Translations under genes and position numbers: made by a program
Notes under the pieces: model-generated
What the model was told of the DNA's origin: nothing
Databases searched by the model: none
What the model saw: only the letters and a program-made list of their open reading frames with translations
Assembly: GCA_910579055.1 (NCBI GenBank)
Contig: CAJTSU010000014.1
Location: 1 to 40,654, forward strand
DNA length: 40,654 nt
Direction: 5' to 3'
DNA from: an uncultured Mailhella sp.
GTDB lineage: Bacteria > Desulfobacterota > Desulfovibrionia > Desulfovibrionales > Desulfovibrionaceae
Shown here: in pieces, positions 1 to 8,433 of the stretch
Numbering within the stretch: position 1 is the first letter of the stretch
Layout of the letters: every line of letters starts with the position of its first letter

Positions 1-91
1 GCACTTCCGGGTGTGCTCGTGTGTGCATGCGTGACGGCAGGCATGTTTTTTCCTCCAGGGCATTGAGGGGATGTCGTAAAACACGGAAAAA

Positions 92-280
92 TCACTGACA
101 GACACAATGTCGATTTCTTGCGGGCAAAAGGATGGGCAAAAAGGTGAATCTCCATGAATTTACGGAGTTTTTTCAGGCAAAAGAGACAGAGAAAATTTTT
201 CTCAAAAAGCTGATATTGCCAACAAGCACGCTTTAATGTATTGCTTTCCAAGCATTCATCGACATTGTGTCTGTCAATGA
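92..280. repeat. 181-bp AT-rich element bounded by long inverted repeats
   Basis: Bases 96-114 and 258-276 are perfect 19-bp inverted copies (TGACAGACACAATGTCGAT). Allowing one mismatch, the match extends to 92-114 and 258-280 (22 of 23). The interior is clearly more AT-rich than the flanks and holds no convincing gene. I see no clear target-site duplication. It could be a miniature inverted-repeat element, the end of a larger island, or a recombinase/regulator binding region, since it lies downstream of an integrase gene. Confidence 0.75.
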
Positions 281-295
281 GCAGTCCGGACAGGT

Positions 296-394
296 GCTGT
301 AAAAGCGTGGCGTTGCGCGTGACGTGTGCCTTTGCTTCGGCATGGCCGGTTCGCTTGCGCCTCCCGTAGCCAAGGATATTTTCGTCCGCTGTCT
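296..394 (+). repeat. Degenerate copy of MITE-like repeat (GGCTCTGT family)
   Basis: It contains GTGGCGTTGCGCG near 309, then CGCTTGCGCCTCC and a CAAGGATATTTTC-like segment. These occur in the same order as in the copies at 14954-15049 and 39449-39631. The terminal GGCTCTGT motifs are decayed. Confidence 0.5.
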
Positions 395-421
395 TCTCAC
401 GGGGCGTGCCGCCCCGCGTCC

Positions 422-1447
422 TTATTCTCTCTTCCCCATGCGGGCGGAGTGCGTCTTCTCCCAAACAAGAATTCTTCCGGCGGACGAAGGAAAAACGTCC
501 GGTATGCTGTCGCCGGGTTCGGACGGAGTGAAAAAGCCGCTCACGGTTTCAGCCGCCGCCAGCAGGGACGCCTGCCCCAGATGGGCATAACGCATGGTGG
601 TTCGGGGATCGCTGTGCCCCAGCATCTTTTGCGTCTCATACAATGAATGCCCCGCATTCACGAGAAAAGAGGCGAAGGTATGCCGCAGATCGTGGATGCG
701 CACATCGGCAAGCCCCAAGTCCCGCCGCAGTCTGTTCCAGAACAGATAGAGATCGGAAAGCGGCTTTCCCGGAGCATGGCCGGGGAACAGCCACGGATTG
801 CCGGGAGTGCGGGGCATGGCGCGAACAACGTCCAATGCGGCGTCGGACAGGAGAATATGGCGCGGCCTGCCGGATTTGGACAGCGGCACGATGAGCAGCC
901 GCAGTTCCAGGCGAACATGTTCCCAGCGGGCCTTGAGGATTTCGCTCTTCCGCGCTCCGGTCAGCAGGAGCAGACGAAGGGCAAAGGCCTCCGGATGCTT
1001 GCTGTTTTCCAATGCCCGCATGAGCCGCTGCGCTTCCTCCCGTGAGAGGTAGCGTTCCCGCTGCGTATGGATTTTGAAGGAAGACACGCCCGCGCATGGG
1101 GATTGCCCGGCGGGCAGAAGGCCGCGCATTGCGGCCAGAGAACAGATGGTCTTGAAAACCGCCAGAATACGGTTGCAGGTGGCCGGGGCCAGCCCCCCGG
1201 CTGACAGTCCGTGCAGCCAGTCCTCCACTTCGTGGCGTTGTATGTCGGCAAGTTCCCGTGCGCCGAATGCCGGAGAAAGGTGCTGTCGGGCAATGCGCTC
1301 ATCCACGCGCCAGCTCCGCTTGCGGAGTTTGACATGCGGCAGATAGATGCTTGAGACAAAGGCGTCAAAGGTGACGGGAGCCTCGTGTCGCCCGGCCTGT
1401 GCGGGCGCTTGCTGTGCTGAGGGAGCTGACGGGTGGTGACGGGCCAT
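422..1447 (-). CDS. Tyrosine recombinase / phage-type integrase
   Basis: Site-specific DNA strand exchange by a topoisomerase-IB-like mechanism. The 341-residue protein has an N-terminal SAM-like core-binding region (about residues 20-110) and a C-terminal catalytic domain. The catalytic set is visible in order: Arg in GARKSE (about 164), Lys in SKSGRPR, HDLRHTF (about 250), His in LGHSD and the Tyr nucleophile in MRYAHL. The start at 1447 is chosen because AGGAG lies 8 bases upstream; an open frame continues to 1531 without a better ribosome site. It is the only recombinase in the window and sits beside a drug exporter and a type III effector locus, which suggests an integrated island. I found no tRNA or duplicated att core next to it. 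The name is secure; the element it served is unknown. Confidence 0.9.
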   Translation of the reverse strand: MARHHPSAPSAQQAPAQAGRHEAPVTFDAFVSSIYLPHVKLRKRSWRVDERIARQHLSPAFGARELADIQRHEVEDWLHGLSAGGLAPATCNRILAVFKTICSLAAMRGLLPAGQSPCAGVSSFKIHTQRERYLSREEAQRLMRALENSKHPEAFALRLLLLTGARKSEILKARWEHVRLELRLLIVPLSKSGRPRHILLSDAALDVVRAMPRTPGNPWLFPGHAPGKPLSDLYLFWNRLRRDLGLADVRIHDLRHTFASFLVNAGHSLYETQKMLGHSDPRTTMRYAHLGQASLLAAAETVSGFFTPSEPGDSIPDVFPSSAGRILVWEKTHSARMGKRE

Positions 1448-1658
1448 GCGGTGTTCTCCTGTACATAAAGAGGGACGCAGTACCGGAATGATTTTTGATT
1501 CCGATAATACTGGTTCCGCACAGCGTATCACGGGTTTTCAGGTTGACCCCCTCTCTGAAAATGTGCCGCGATGGGAAAATCCGCAGACGTCCAGTCGAAT
1601 AGTACAGGGGAGGCAAGAATTGCATTCTTCTCCGGACATGGTTTGCCGTAGCATGCCT

Positions 1659-1697
1659 CAGACTGGGGACAAACCCCGCTTCGCCGACTTCGCGCCT
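1659..1697 (-). repeat. Dispersed repeat (GCGAAGCGGGGTTTGTC family)
   Basis: Read on the minus strand it matches 28779-28816 and 40357-40394, sharing the core GCGAAGCGGGGTTTGTC followed within a few bases by CAGTCTG or CGTCTG. This is the inverted, third copy in the window. Confidence 0.65.
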
Positions 1698-1768
1698 TTG
1701 TGCGGCTTTGCCGCCTCAAGGCTCCGCTCCGCGCCGCCTCCTCCATGCCGCCTTACCATGCGGCGGGG

Positions 1769-1843
1769 GGCGTCGCTCAAAGCTCCCTAACGCTCGCGCC
1801 TCCGGCGATCAAGGATATGTTCAACACTATCCTGCAACAAAGC
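1769..1843 (+). repeat. MITE-like repeat, 3' part
   Basis: It begins GGCGTCGCTCAAAGC and runs through GCGCCTCCGGCGATCAAGG to TTCAACACTATCCTG and the degenerate terminus ACAAAGC. The inverted copy at 3798-3872 shares both ends and the order of blocks. The end matches 39580-39631. Confidence 0.7.
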
Positions 1844-1878
1844 TTAATTTTTTGTAACATTTTCTTTTCCTTTTCGCT

Positions 1879-1907
1879 TTGACATGGTGTTCAGGCAATT
1901 CTATACC
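1879..1907 (+). promoter_or_regulatory. Sigma-70-type promoter of the MFS exporter
   Basis: TTGACA at 1879-1884, a 17-base spacer and TATACC at 1902-1907. The predicted leader to the ATG at 2015 is about 100 bases. Placement upstream of a well-supported gene raises the likelihood; it is untested. Confidence 0.5.
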
Positions 1908-2014
1908 AAAGCTCATCAAATTTTGTCCCGCGTCCGCGTCCACCGCACGGGCGCCCCCCCGTCCCGGGCCACCTGAATTTCGGCGCATCGCGCCTCTCTG
2001 AAGGGACACTTCCC

Positions 2015-3217
2015 ATGGATACCGACCGCACGTTTGACACCTGCCCGGCTTACAGCCTGGGCAGAAAGGCTCTGATCGTCTATCTCGCCTTCCTCAGCGC
2101 CTTCACCCCCCTCTCCACCGATCTCTTTCTCCCCGCCCTGCCCATCATGGCCGATTACTTTCAGGCCGCGCCAGGCCTCACCAACCTCACGCTCATGGGC
2201 TTCATGTTCTCTTTCGCCTTGTCCATGCTGATATGGGGGCCGCTCAGCGACAAATACGGCCGACGCCCCGTCATTCTGTCCGGGTTGGCGCTGTATCTCA
2301 CCTCAAGCGTATTGTGCGCGCTTTCCACCGATATCTGGACGCTCATCGCCGGACGCGTTGTCCAGGCTGTAGGCAGTGGCGCGGTCAGCGCCGTGGCCAT
2401 GGCCATTACCAAAGACGTGTTCAAGGGCCGCACCATGGAAAACGTGCTCACCACCATCCAGACCATGATGCTGATTGCGCCCATGATTGCCCCGGTGCTG
2501 GGCGGCTTTCTGCTGGCCTTTATTTCCTGGCGCGGTATTTTCTGGGCTTTCGTCGTCTGCGGAGCGCTTGCCTGGCTGGGTATGCTGCCCCTGCGCGAAT
2601 CACTGGAACGCCCTACCGAAGGCCCGGCCCTGAAATCACTGGGACGTATCATCTTTGTCTTGGGGCACGGCCGATTTTCCGCCCTGCTTGTCATCTTCTC
2701 CATCGCCGGCATGCCGATCATGGTCTTTCTGGCCACATCGGCCTATGTGTACCAACAGAACTTCGGCGTCAGCCCCCAGTTATACAGCGCCTTTTTCTGC
2801 GCCAACGCACTGGCTTCCGTACTTGGCCCCACGCTCTACCCCCGGGTTCTGCGCGAATTGCCGCAAAACGGCCTGATCATCACCTGCTTCGCCGTGATTG
2901 CGGCGGGGGCCGCCCTGCTGCTTCTGTTCGGCCATGCCGGGCCATACCGGTTCGCCGCCCTGATGTTGCCCATCACGTTCTGTTCCACCGCAATCCGGCC
3001 GCCCTCAACCATCATCCTCATGACCCGGCTTGACAGTGATACCGGTACCGTGGCCTCGCTCATCGGCAGTGCGGCCGTACTTTGCGGCAGTTTCGCCATG
3101 CTGATCAGCGGATTATGGACCGACCCCATTGTCTCCACCGCCGTCATCAGCCTTCTGGCCGGGCTGTTCTGCCTGGCGGGATGGATCGTTCTGGGGCGAA
3201 ACACAAAGCGTGCATGA
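2015..3217 (+). CDS. Bcr/CflA family MFS drug exporter
   Basis: Inner-membrane proton-driven exporter of the major facilitator superfamily, drug:H+ antiporter-1 type with 12 helices. The 400-residue length is normal for the Bcr/CflA family. The first helix carries the family motif STDLFLPALP (about residues 34-43), the loop after helix 2 has GPLSDKYGRRPVIL (MFS motif A), and helix 4 has the AGRVVQAVGSG segment. The start at 2015 has AAGGGA upstream and fits the family's short N-terminus. It is a single-gene unit between its own promoter and the hairpin at 3262-3309. Substrates cannot be read from sequence; bicyclomycin, sulfonamide and chloramphenicol exporters all belong here. It lies between the integrase and the type III locus, so it may be accessory cargo. 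Confidence 0.9.
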   Translation: MDTDRTFDTCPAYSLGRKALIVYLAFLSAFTPLSTDLFLPALPIMADYFQAAPGLTNLTLMGFMFSFALSMLIWGPLSDKYGRRPVILSGLALYLTSSVLCALSTDIWTLIAGRVVQAVGSGAVSAVAMAITKDVFKGRTMENVLTTIQTMMLIAPMIAPVLGGFLLAFISWRGIFWAFVVCGALAWLGMLPLRESLERPTEGPALKSLGRIIFVLGHGRFSALLVIFSIAGMPIMVFLATSAYVYQQNFGVSPQLYSAFFCANALASVLGPTLYPRVLRELPQNGLIITCFAVIAAGAALLLLFGHAGPYRFAALMLPITFCSTAIRPPSTIILMTRLDSDTGTVASLIGSAAVLCGSFAMLISGLWTDPIVSTAVISLLAGLFCLAGWIVLGRNTKRA

Positions 3218-3261
3218 AACTCTTTGCACTGGCTGCCGCAACACTGTTCTGAAACACACAA

Positions 3262-3309
3262 AAAACCCGACGCTCCTTGAACGCAGCAAGAAGCACCGGG
3301 CTTTTTTCA
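3262..3309. terminator. Convergent terminator between MFS exporter and chaperone gene
   Basis: AAAAAACCCG on the left pairs with CGGGCTTTTTT on the right, giving an A-tract and a T-tract on opposite sides. It can therefore serve both the plus-strand exporter and the minus-strand chaperone. The GC part of the stem is short and the loop is large. Confidence 0.5.
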
Positions 3310-3322
3310 CACAGCAAGGGCA

Positions 3323-3769
3323 CTAAATCCTGAGCATTCCCGCAGTAAAAGGCGAAGCTCCTGCCTGCACCGCAGTGGAAGCCGACGGGGTGGACGCGGG
3401 CGACAGGGCGAGCCATTCCTTCCAATAGCGGAGCGCCTTGACGAACAGCGCAAGCTCTGCCTCGAAGCCCTCATAGTTCAGGTCGCCACGAAGAACCTTA
3501 TACATGGTGAAGGTATCCCGTCCCGCGTCCAGCCCGATGCACGCGCCGCCACTTTCCGCGCCGAGGCTGTTGGCCGTGAGCAGCCGCCCGTAGCTGTCTT
3601 CGCGTCCCGCCGCGGAAGCCAGATCCGCCATGATATACAAGGCGTTCCCTGCCTGTTCAAAATCCACATCGTCGTTATCGAAGTGAACACGGCAGGTTCC
3701 GGCTTCACTCAATTCCAATGAGATGCCCAGTTTCACGCCAAGTTCGGCGACAAGTTCTCGTGCGTTCAT
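3323..3769 (-). CDS. Type III secretion chaperone, CesT/SycE class I family
   Basis: Small cytoplasmic dimeric chaperone that would hold a type III effector secretion-competent. The 148-residue length, acidic composition and layout fit class I chaperones: an N-terminal helix (NARELVAELGVKLG), a beta strand region (TCRVHFDNDDVDF), the typical LLTANSLGAESGGACIGLD block (about residues 63-81) and a final helix (YEGFEAELALFVKALRYW, about 100-117). The start at 3769 has AGGGAG 6 bases upstream. It lies 128 bases downstream of the large gene at 3898-6675 on the same strand, the usual arrangement of an effector and its cognate chaperone. No secretion apparatus genes are in the window, so the machine must be elsewhere. 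The Ala/Ser/Pro-rich C-terminus is beyond the usual fold. Confidence 0.8.
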   Translation of the reverse strand: MNARELVAELGVKLGISLELSEAGTCRVHFDNDDVDFEQAGNALYIMADLASAAGREDSYGRLLTANSLGAESGGACIGLDAGRDTFTMYKVLRGDLNYEGFEAELALFVKALRYWKEWLALSPASTPSASTAVQAGASPFTAGMLRI

Positions 3770-3797
3770 CAGAACTCCCTTTATGATTTTTACTCCA

Positions 3798-3872
3798 GGC
3801 TCTATTATAGCGTGGTGTTGATAATAACCTTGACCGCCGGAGGCGCGGGCGCAGCGAGCTTTGAGCGACGCC
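3798..3872 (-). repeat. MITE-like repeat copy between effector and chaperone genes
   Basis: Read on the minus strand it runs from GGCGTCGCTCAAAGC through GCGCCTCCGGCGGTCAAGG to a terminus beginning GGCTCTATTATAG on the plus strand. It is collinear with 1769-1843. It fills most of the 128-base gap between two genes that should be co-transcribed, so it may modulate their relative expression. Confidence 0.7.
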
Positions 3873-3897
3873 CCGCCCGCGGGGAATGCGGCCCGGC

Positions 3898-6675
3898 TTA
3901 CTCTTCCATATTCACCACGGTGGAAATGATGCTCATGGCTGAAGATACCGAGGCGTATTCCGCCTGAAGCGCGGCCATTTCCGGCGACTCATGCGAAACT
4001 CTGCCCATGCGCGTCTGGATTTGCATCAGCAGTTCCTCGCCTTCGGCAAACAGAACGCGCATACGATCAGACTGTGCGCGCATGGAATCCTGAAGGTCGT
4101 GATTGCGATCCAGGAAGGCTTCCCGCGCAAAACGGTTAATGGCCGAAAGTTCATCAGACCCCATGTCGCGGAATTCCTCCGCGGAAAAGACCGCATGAGC
4201 TCTTTCGTCAAGCTGCGCGCCGAGAGAGCGGAACAGGCCGAACAATTCAATATTGCTCAGACCCGGTTCACCAAGACCGGTACGCAGGCCCGACGCGTCC
4301 ATGCGCTCCGCAACGGTTGAGCAGGATTGCAAAAATCCGGCCTTCTTCAGGGTGGAACTGGTCAATATCTCGCTTCGCCGGCGCGCCGCCAGCTCCGGCG
4401 AGAGGCCGAGCCGCTCCACTGAAGTCCAAAGCCCTTCCTTGCCCGCGAGAAAAGTGTCCACAATGCGCTGATAGCCTGCGCGGATTTCATTCTCCGGAAT
4501 GCTGCCGTCAGGGGCTTTGCTCCTATCACGGCTGCGTTCACGGATATCCTGCCGCAAATATCCGAATTTTCCGCTCTGGTCGATTTCGCGTAAATCAAGA
4601 AGCTGCCTGACTTCGGCTTCGGGCAGTCCTGTGGTTCGGCTCATGGAACTGAATATGGCCGCCATTCCTTCGTCCCACGCCGTCTTGACGTCATGTTCGA
4701 GGCGCAGTAACGCGGGCGCGTCAGGAAGATTGCGCAACAGTTCCGCCAGGGCGGCGCGGTTTTCCGCTCTCTCAACGGCATCCGCGAGCTCAGGATGGCG
4801 TTGCCGCAGCGCGAGCGCCGCCTGGGAAAGTTGATCCGGCTCCAGCTGAAGCCCCAACCCCTGCGCCATTTCGTTCAGCAACCCGCGAAAAGCCCCGTAG
4901 GCAGCGGCGCCGCGGGCGCTGGCGTTGAACAGAGCGGCCATATCTCTGGACGAAACGGGCGTTTCGGAAGCGCGCACCGCCTTCGACAGCAGGGAAGAAA
5001 CGCGTTCGCTCTTTCCCGAATCCCAGCCGCGCAATGCCTGGCCGGCATCTCCGGCGGGCAGGCAGTCCGTCCCGAATCGCTCCCGCATATCCGCGATGGC
5101 GTGATCCAGCGCCTGCAAATGGGGAAGGGACATCTCCGCCTTGCCCAGCGAAGCGGCAAGGGCGTCATTATGCTCTGCGGTCGAAGCGGGCAGATCAAGC
5201 AGCATCAGTTTCCCGATGACTGAACTCATGCGTTGAACCATGCTCTGCGCCTGTATGGACGGATCACTGCCGGCGCTTCCTTTCAATCCCTGCGAAAACT
5301 GCTCGGAAGCCCGATCAATGAAACCTTCAACCAGCCGTGGCCGGGCCGCCAGCGCCTCCGCCAGGCCGGGAACGGCATCAAGCATGGCCTGCGCCGCATA
5401 AAATTGAGCGAGATTCTGCCCGTCCGCACCGATCTCCGCCCACTCAGCGGCGCTGTACCGGGAAGTCAGGATCCCATGGATTTTCATGGCCAGGCTTTCG
5501 ATCAAGCCGAATATTTCCTCATCCGTGAATTCTCCGGCGGGCGCGTTCAAGGCCGCCAGCAGGGAGGACGCATCAATCCCGGAACCTGCGGCATGGAACT
5601 CTCTGAACATGTCCCCCCTGCTCAGCGTGTCCGTCTTAAGCGCGTCCTCCTTCCAGGAATCGGCGAGCCTTGCGGACAGTCCAAGCCCGTCCGCCGAATT
5701 GAAAAGTTCCGTCTTCTGCTGCGCGAATTTGTCCGCAATCTGTTTGAAAGCGGCATTGAGTTCATCGCCGTGAAGCGGTTTTTCCCCCTTAAAAATATCG
5801 GTCCTCAGGTACGTAAAAGAACTTTCCAGCTTGGTCCAGTTCGTCCGCTCGCGAATGACGGCTTCACTGAGTCCCGTGGCCTGGGCCAACTTTGCAACCG
5901 CACCGTCTTTTGCCTGAATTTCAGCGTTGCGCACAGCATGACGCAACTGCACAAATTCCCTGAGGGCAGGCATGGCCGGCTCCAGCACGGCATCCGCGTC
6001 GGCCCGGTTCGCGCACGCCGCCAATGAAGCGTCAAGTTCAGGATGTTCCTCCAATACCTTGTCCCTGAGGAGGTTCAACGCTGCGCCCGCAAAGCCGATT
6101 TCCTCACAATACGCGCCGATGCGGCACTCCAGAACCTGCTTTGCCATCAACGGCATACCCTGCTCGTCGACCATGGCGCGCAGAACTTGCGGAGAAACCT
6201 CATCCGCCGCGGCACGCAGCATTCCCGATATGTTAAACATCAGGGATTGGCCTCCGGGCCAATTCCCCAGCATGACGCCTTCCGGGATCACGTCCGCTCC
6301 GAAGCGGGCGCGCAATTCGCCGAGAGCCTCGTTCACCGCCGCCCGATATGCGGGCGGCAACTCGTTTTTCAGCAGGCTGGTCGCCAGCTCTCTATTAAAC
6401 ATATCCGCCCGCGGGGGAGCGGGAGGAATGCTTTCAGCAGCGACACGCGGCGCAGGAGCGCTCCCGGCACGGGCGTGGCGCACCATGGCGAGGATACCTT
6501 CGCTCAGTCCCAGCGTAAAAATCCCGGCGAAAATACGCCCGATTACCGCCCCCCGCGAGGGACGCGCGCCCTGCAATTCAGGGGGAGCGCCTGCCCCGGG
6601 GCGGGAGGCCGCTTGTTGTATTTGCTGTTGCTGCTGCGGAATGCCCCCATTGCCGACCTGACCTATCTGCGACAT
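3898..6675 (-). CDS. Putative large type III secretion effector with internal duplication
   Basis: I do not recognise a named family. The 925-residue protein has a Gln/Gly/Pro-rich disordered N-terminus (residues 1-43, with a run of five Gln near 14-18) suited to a type III secretion signal. One hydrophobic stretch follows (about 44-65), then a long helical region. Residues about 113-460 and 520-885 are diverged copies of one module: GELRARFGADVIPEG matches ADMRERFGTDCLPAG, SFTYLRTDI matches KFGYLRQDI, ADGLGLSARLA matches VERLGLSPELA, and TDEEIFGLIESL matches SNIELFGLFRSL. No catalytic signature was spotted. The start at 6675 is preferred over 6729 because GGAGGG precedes it by 4 bases. The CesT-like gene just downstream is the best evidence for the effector call. 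A structural or scaffold role is an alternative. Confidence 0.6.
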   Translation of the reverse strand: MSQIGQVGNGGIPQQQQQIQQAASRPGAGAPPELQGARPSRGAVIGRIFAGIFTLGLSEGILAMVRHARAGSAPAPRVAAESIPPAPPRADMFNRELATSLLKNELPPAYRAAVNEALGELRARFGADVIPEGVMLGNWPGGQSLMFNISGMLRAAADEVSPQVLRAMVDEQGMPLMAKQVLECRIGAYCEEIGFAGAALNLLRDKVLEEHPELDASLAACANRADADAVLEPAMPALREFVQLRHAVRNAEIQAKDGAVAKLAQATGLSEAVIRERTNWTKLESSFTYLRTDIFKGEKPLHGDELNAAFKQIADKFAQQKTELFNSADGLGLSARLADSWKEDALKTDTLSRGDMFREFHAAGSGIDASSLLAALNAPAGEFTDEEIFGLIESLAMKIHGILTSRYSAAEWAEIGADGQNLAQFYAAQAMLDAVPGLAEALAARPRLVEGFIDRASEQFSQGLKGSAGSDPSIQAQSMVQRMSSVIGKLMLLDLPASTAEHNDALAASLGKAEMSLPHLQALDHAIADMRERFGTDCLPAGDAGQALRGWDSGKSERVSSLLSKAVRASETPVSSRDMAALFNASARGAAAYGAFRGLLNEMAQGLGLQLEPDQLSQAALALRQRHPELADAVERAENRAALAELLRNLPDAPALLRLEHDVKTAWDEGMAAIFSSMSRTTGLPEAEVRQLLDLREIDQSGKFGYLRQDIRERSRDRSKAPDGSIPENEIRAGYQRIVDTFLAGKEGLWTSVERLGLSPELAARRRSEILTSSTLKKAGFLQSCSTVAERMDASGLRTGLGEPGLSNIELFGLFRSLGAQLDERAHAVFSAEEFRDMGSDELSAINRFAREAFLDRNHDLQDSMRAQSDRMRVLFAEGEELLMQIQTRMGRVSHESPEMAALQAEYASVSSAMSIISTVVNMEE

Positions 6676-6902
6676 ATTTCCCTCCAGATATACAAACTTG
6701 TTTCTCATGTAATCCGGCGGAGGCCGCATGACCTTTTACCGCCAACAAAATTGAGCTTGAGCGGCTCTTCTGGATATGGGCAAATACACTATTGCTCCGC
6801 CGCAACATGCCAACAACGTTGGAAATGGTGCCTCTCGCCATTCTTTACAGCAAGTTATAGCAAAATCCATGCCAGGCCAGGATACTCACGCTGAACAATT
6901 CG

Positions 6903-7610
6903 CTACGCGCCCAAATAGGCCTGCTGCACACTGGGGTTGGCGAGCAGGCTGGCGGCGCTGTCTTCCATGACAATATGCCCCAGTTCCAGCACATAGCCGC
7001 GCGAAGCAAGCTTGAGCGCCGCCCGGGCATTCTGCTCGACGATAAGGATAGTCACGCCGCTTTCGTTGACCTTGCGAACCGTTTCAAAAATGGCTTTGAC
7101 CATCAGAGGCGCAAGGCCAAGGGAAGGCTCATCCAACAGAAGGACGCGCGGGCGGGCCATAAGCGCGCGGGCAATGGCCAGCATTTGCTGTTCCCCGCCG
7201 GACAATGTACCCGCAAGCTGGCCGCGGCGTTCATACAGGCGGGGAAACAGCTCAAAAATCCAGTCACGCGTGCGGGCCACGGCTTCTTTGTCACGAATGG
7301 TAAACGCCCCGAGACGAAGGTTTTCCAACACGGTAAGCGCCCCGAATACGCGGCGGCCCTCCGGAGACTGAGCCAGCCCCCTGGTTACGATTTCATGGCT
7401 GGGCAGGCTGTGGATAGCTTCTCCGCGCAGTCGGATCGCTCCGCTCATCCAGGTGGCAAGGCCGCTGACGGTTTGCAGCGTTGTGGTTTTGCCCGCGCCG
7501 TTCGCGCCGAGAATACTGACGATTTCGCCCTCATCCACATGCAGGCTGACGCCGTGCAGAACTTCCACCCTGCCGTATCCGGCATGCAGGTTGTCCAGTT
7601 CCAGAAACAT
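6903..7610 (-). CDS. livF: Branched-chain amino acid ABC transporter ATPase LivF
   Basis: Cytoplasmic ATP-hydrolysing subunit of a HAAT-type importer, paired with LivG. The 235 residues match LivF length. Walker A is GANGAGKTT (about residues 35-43), the Q-loop precedes SPEGRRVF (the LivF-typical Q/SPEGRxxF motif), the ABC signature is LSGGEQQ, Walker B is RVLLLDEPSLGLAP and the switch His is replaced by VEQNA, which is normal in LivF. It is the last gene of the five-gene minus-strand operon and follows livG by 58 bases. Ligand specificity is set by the binding protein and could be branched-chain amino acids, amides, urea or related compounds. Confidence 0.95.
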   Translation of the reverse strand: MFLELDNLHAGYGRVEVLHGVSLHVDEGEIVSILGANGAGKTTTLQTVSGLATWMSGAIRLRGEAIHSLPSHEIVTRGLAQSPEGRRVFGALTVLENLRLGAFTIRDKEAVARTRDWIFELFPRLYERRGQLAGTLSGGEQQMLAIARALMARPRVLLLDEPSLGLAPLMVKAIFETVRKVNESGVTILIVEQNARAALKLASRGYVLELGHIVMEDSAASLLANPSVQQAYLGA

Positions 7611-7668
7611 GCTGTCTCCCCTTATGCGGGCGCTGTCTGCCGACGCCCGGCGCTGGAGTCAAAAGGAT

Positions 7669-8433
7669 TCAGTCATCCTGCCCGAGATAGGCTTCGATCA
7701 CGCGGGGGTTGTTGCGCACGTCCTCCGGCAGGCCGTCAGCGATGTTCACGCCGTATTCCAGCACCACCAGTTGTTCGCACACCTTCATCACCAGCCCCAT
7801 ATCGTGCTCAATGAGCATGACGGTGATGCCCCGATCCCTAATGGCCCGGATCAGGCGCACGAGCACAGCGGTCTCCGGCTGGTTCATACTGCCCGCGGGT
7901 TCATCCAGAATGATCAGTGCCGGGTCGGACGCCAGGGCGCGCGCCATTTCCAGCAGACGCTGATTGCCGTAAGAAAGACTGCCCGCCTCTTCACCATAAA
8001 AATCGGCCAGGCCGACGAATTCCAGCTCGCGCATGGCGCGTTCCCGAGCCGCTCTTTCTTCACGGCGCTGCGCGGGAGTGCGGAACATGGAAGAAAGCAT
8101 ACCCGAATTCATGCGGCAATGACGGCCCGCCAACACATTTTCCAGCGCGGGCAGGGTGGGAAAAAGCCGGATGGACTGAAATGTGCGGGCAATGCCCATA
8201 TCCACGATGCGGTGCGGCTTGCGGCCTACCAGCGACTGCCCGCGAAAAACGATTTCTCCCCGGTCAGGAGTGTAATTGCCGGTTATCAGATTGAATACCG
8301 TCGTCTTGCCCGCGCCGTTGGGCCCGATAATCCCCATGACGCTGCCCTGTTCCACGGTAAAGGATACATCGTTGACGGCCACCAGGCCGCCAAAGGTCTT
8401 GGTCACGCCGGAAAGGCGCAGTAATTCGCTCAT
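7669..8433 (-). CDS. livG: Branched-chain amino acid ABC transporter ATPase LivG
   Basis: Second cytoplasmic ATPase of the importer, 254 residues as expected. Walker A is GPNGAGKTT (about 37-45), the family-specific NLITGNYTPDRGEI and ARTFQSIRLFPTL segments follow, the signature is LSYGNQRLLEMARALA (a recognised LivG-type variant of LSGGQ), Walker B is ALIILDEPAGSMN and the switch His is IEHDM. The start overlaps the stop of livM by 4 bases (ATGA), indicating translational coupling. Confidence 0.95.
   Translation of the reverse strand: MSELLRLSGVTKTFGGLVAVNDVSFTVEQGSVMGIIGPNGAGKTTVFNLITGNYTPDRGEIVFRGQSLVGRKPHRIVDMGIARTFQSIRLFPTLPALENVLAGRHCRMNSGMLSSMFRTPAQRREERAARERAMRELEFVGLADFYGEEAGSLSYGNQRLLEMARALASDPALIILDEPAGSMNQPETAVLVRLIRAIRDRGITVMLIEHDMGLVMKVCEQLVVLEYGVNIADGLPEDVRNNPRVIEAYLGQDD

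Larger units (their letters stand above)
1..421. other. Non-coding region at left edge
   Basis: No supported gene is seen. The stretch holds the inverted-repeat element at 92-280 and a degenerate copy of the MITE-like repeat at about 296-394. Small open frames from 324 onward overlap the 3' end of the integrase in antisense and have no recognisable content. Confidence 0.6.
1448..2014. other. Intergenic region with two repeat families and a promoter
   Basis: A 567-base gap between the divergent integrase and MFS genes. It holds an inverted copy of the AAGCGGGGTTTGTC repeat (1659-1697), a copy of the MITE-like repeat (1769-1843) and a sigma-70-like promoter (1879-1907). No gene is supported. 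Confidence 0.65.

Noticed and set aside
422..1447. Attachment site beside the integrase
   Set aside because: No tRNA gene and no pair of direct repeats suitable as an att core could be found by reading; the inverted repeats at 92-280 are in the wrong orientation for attL/attR.
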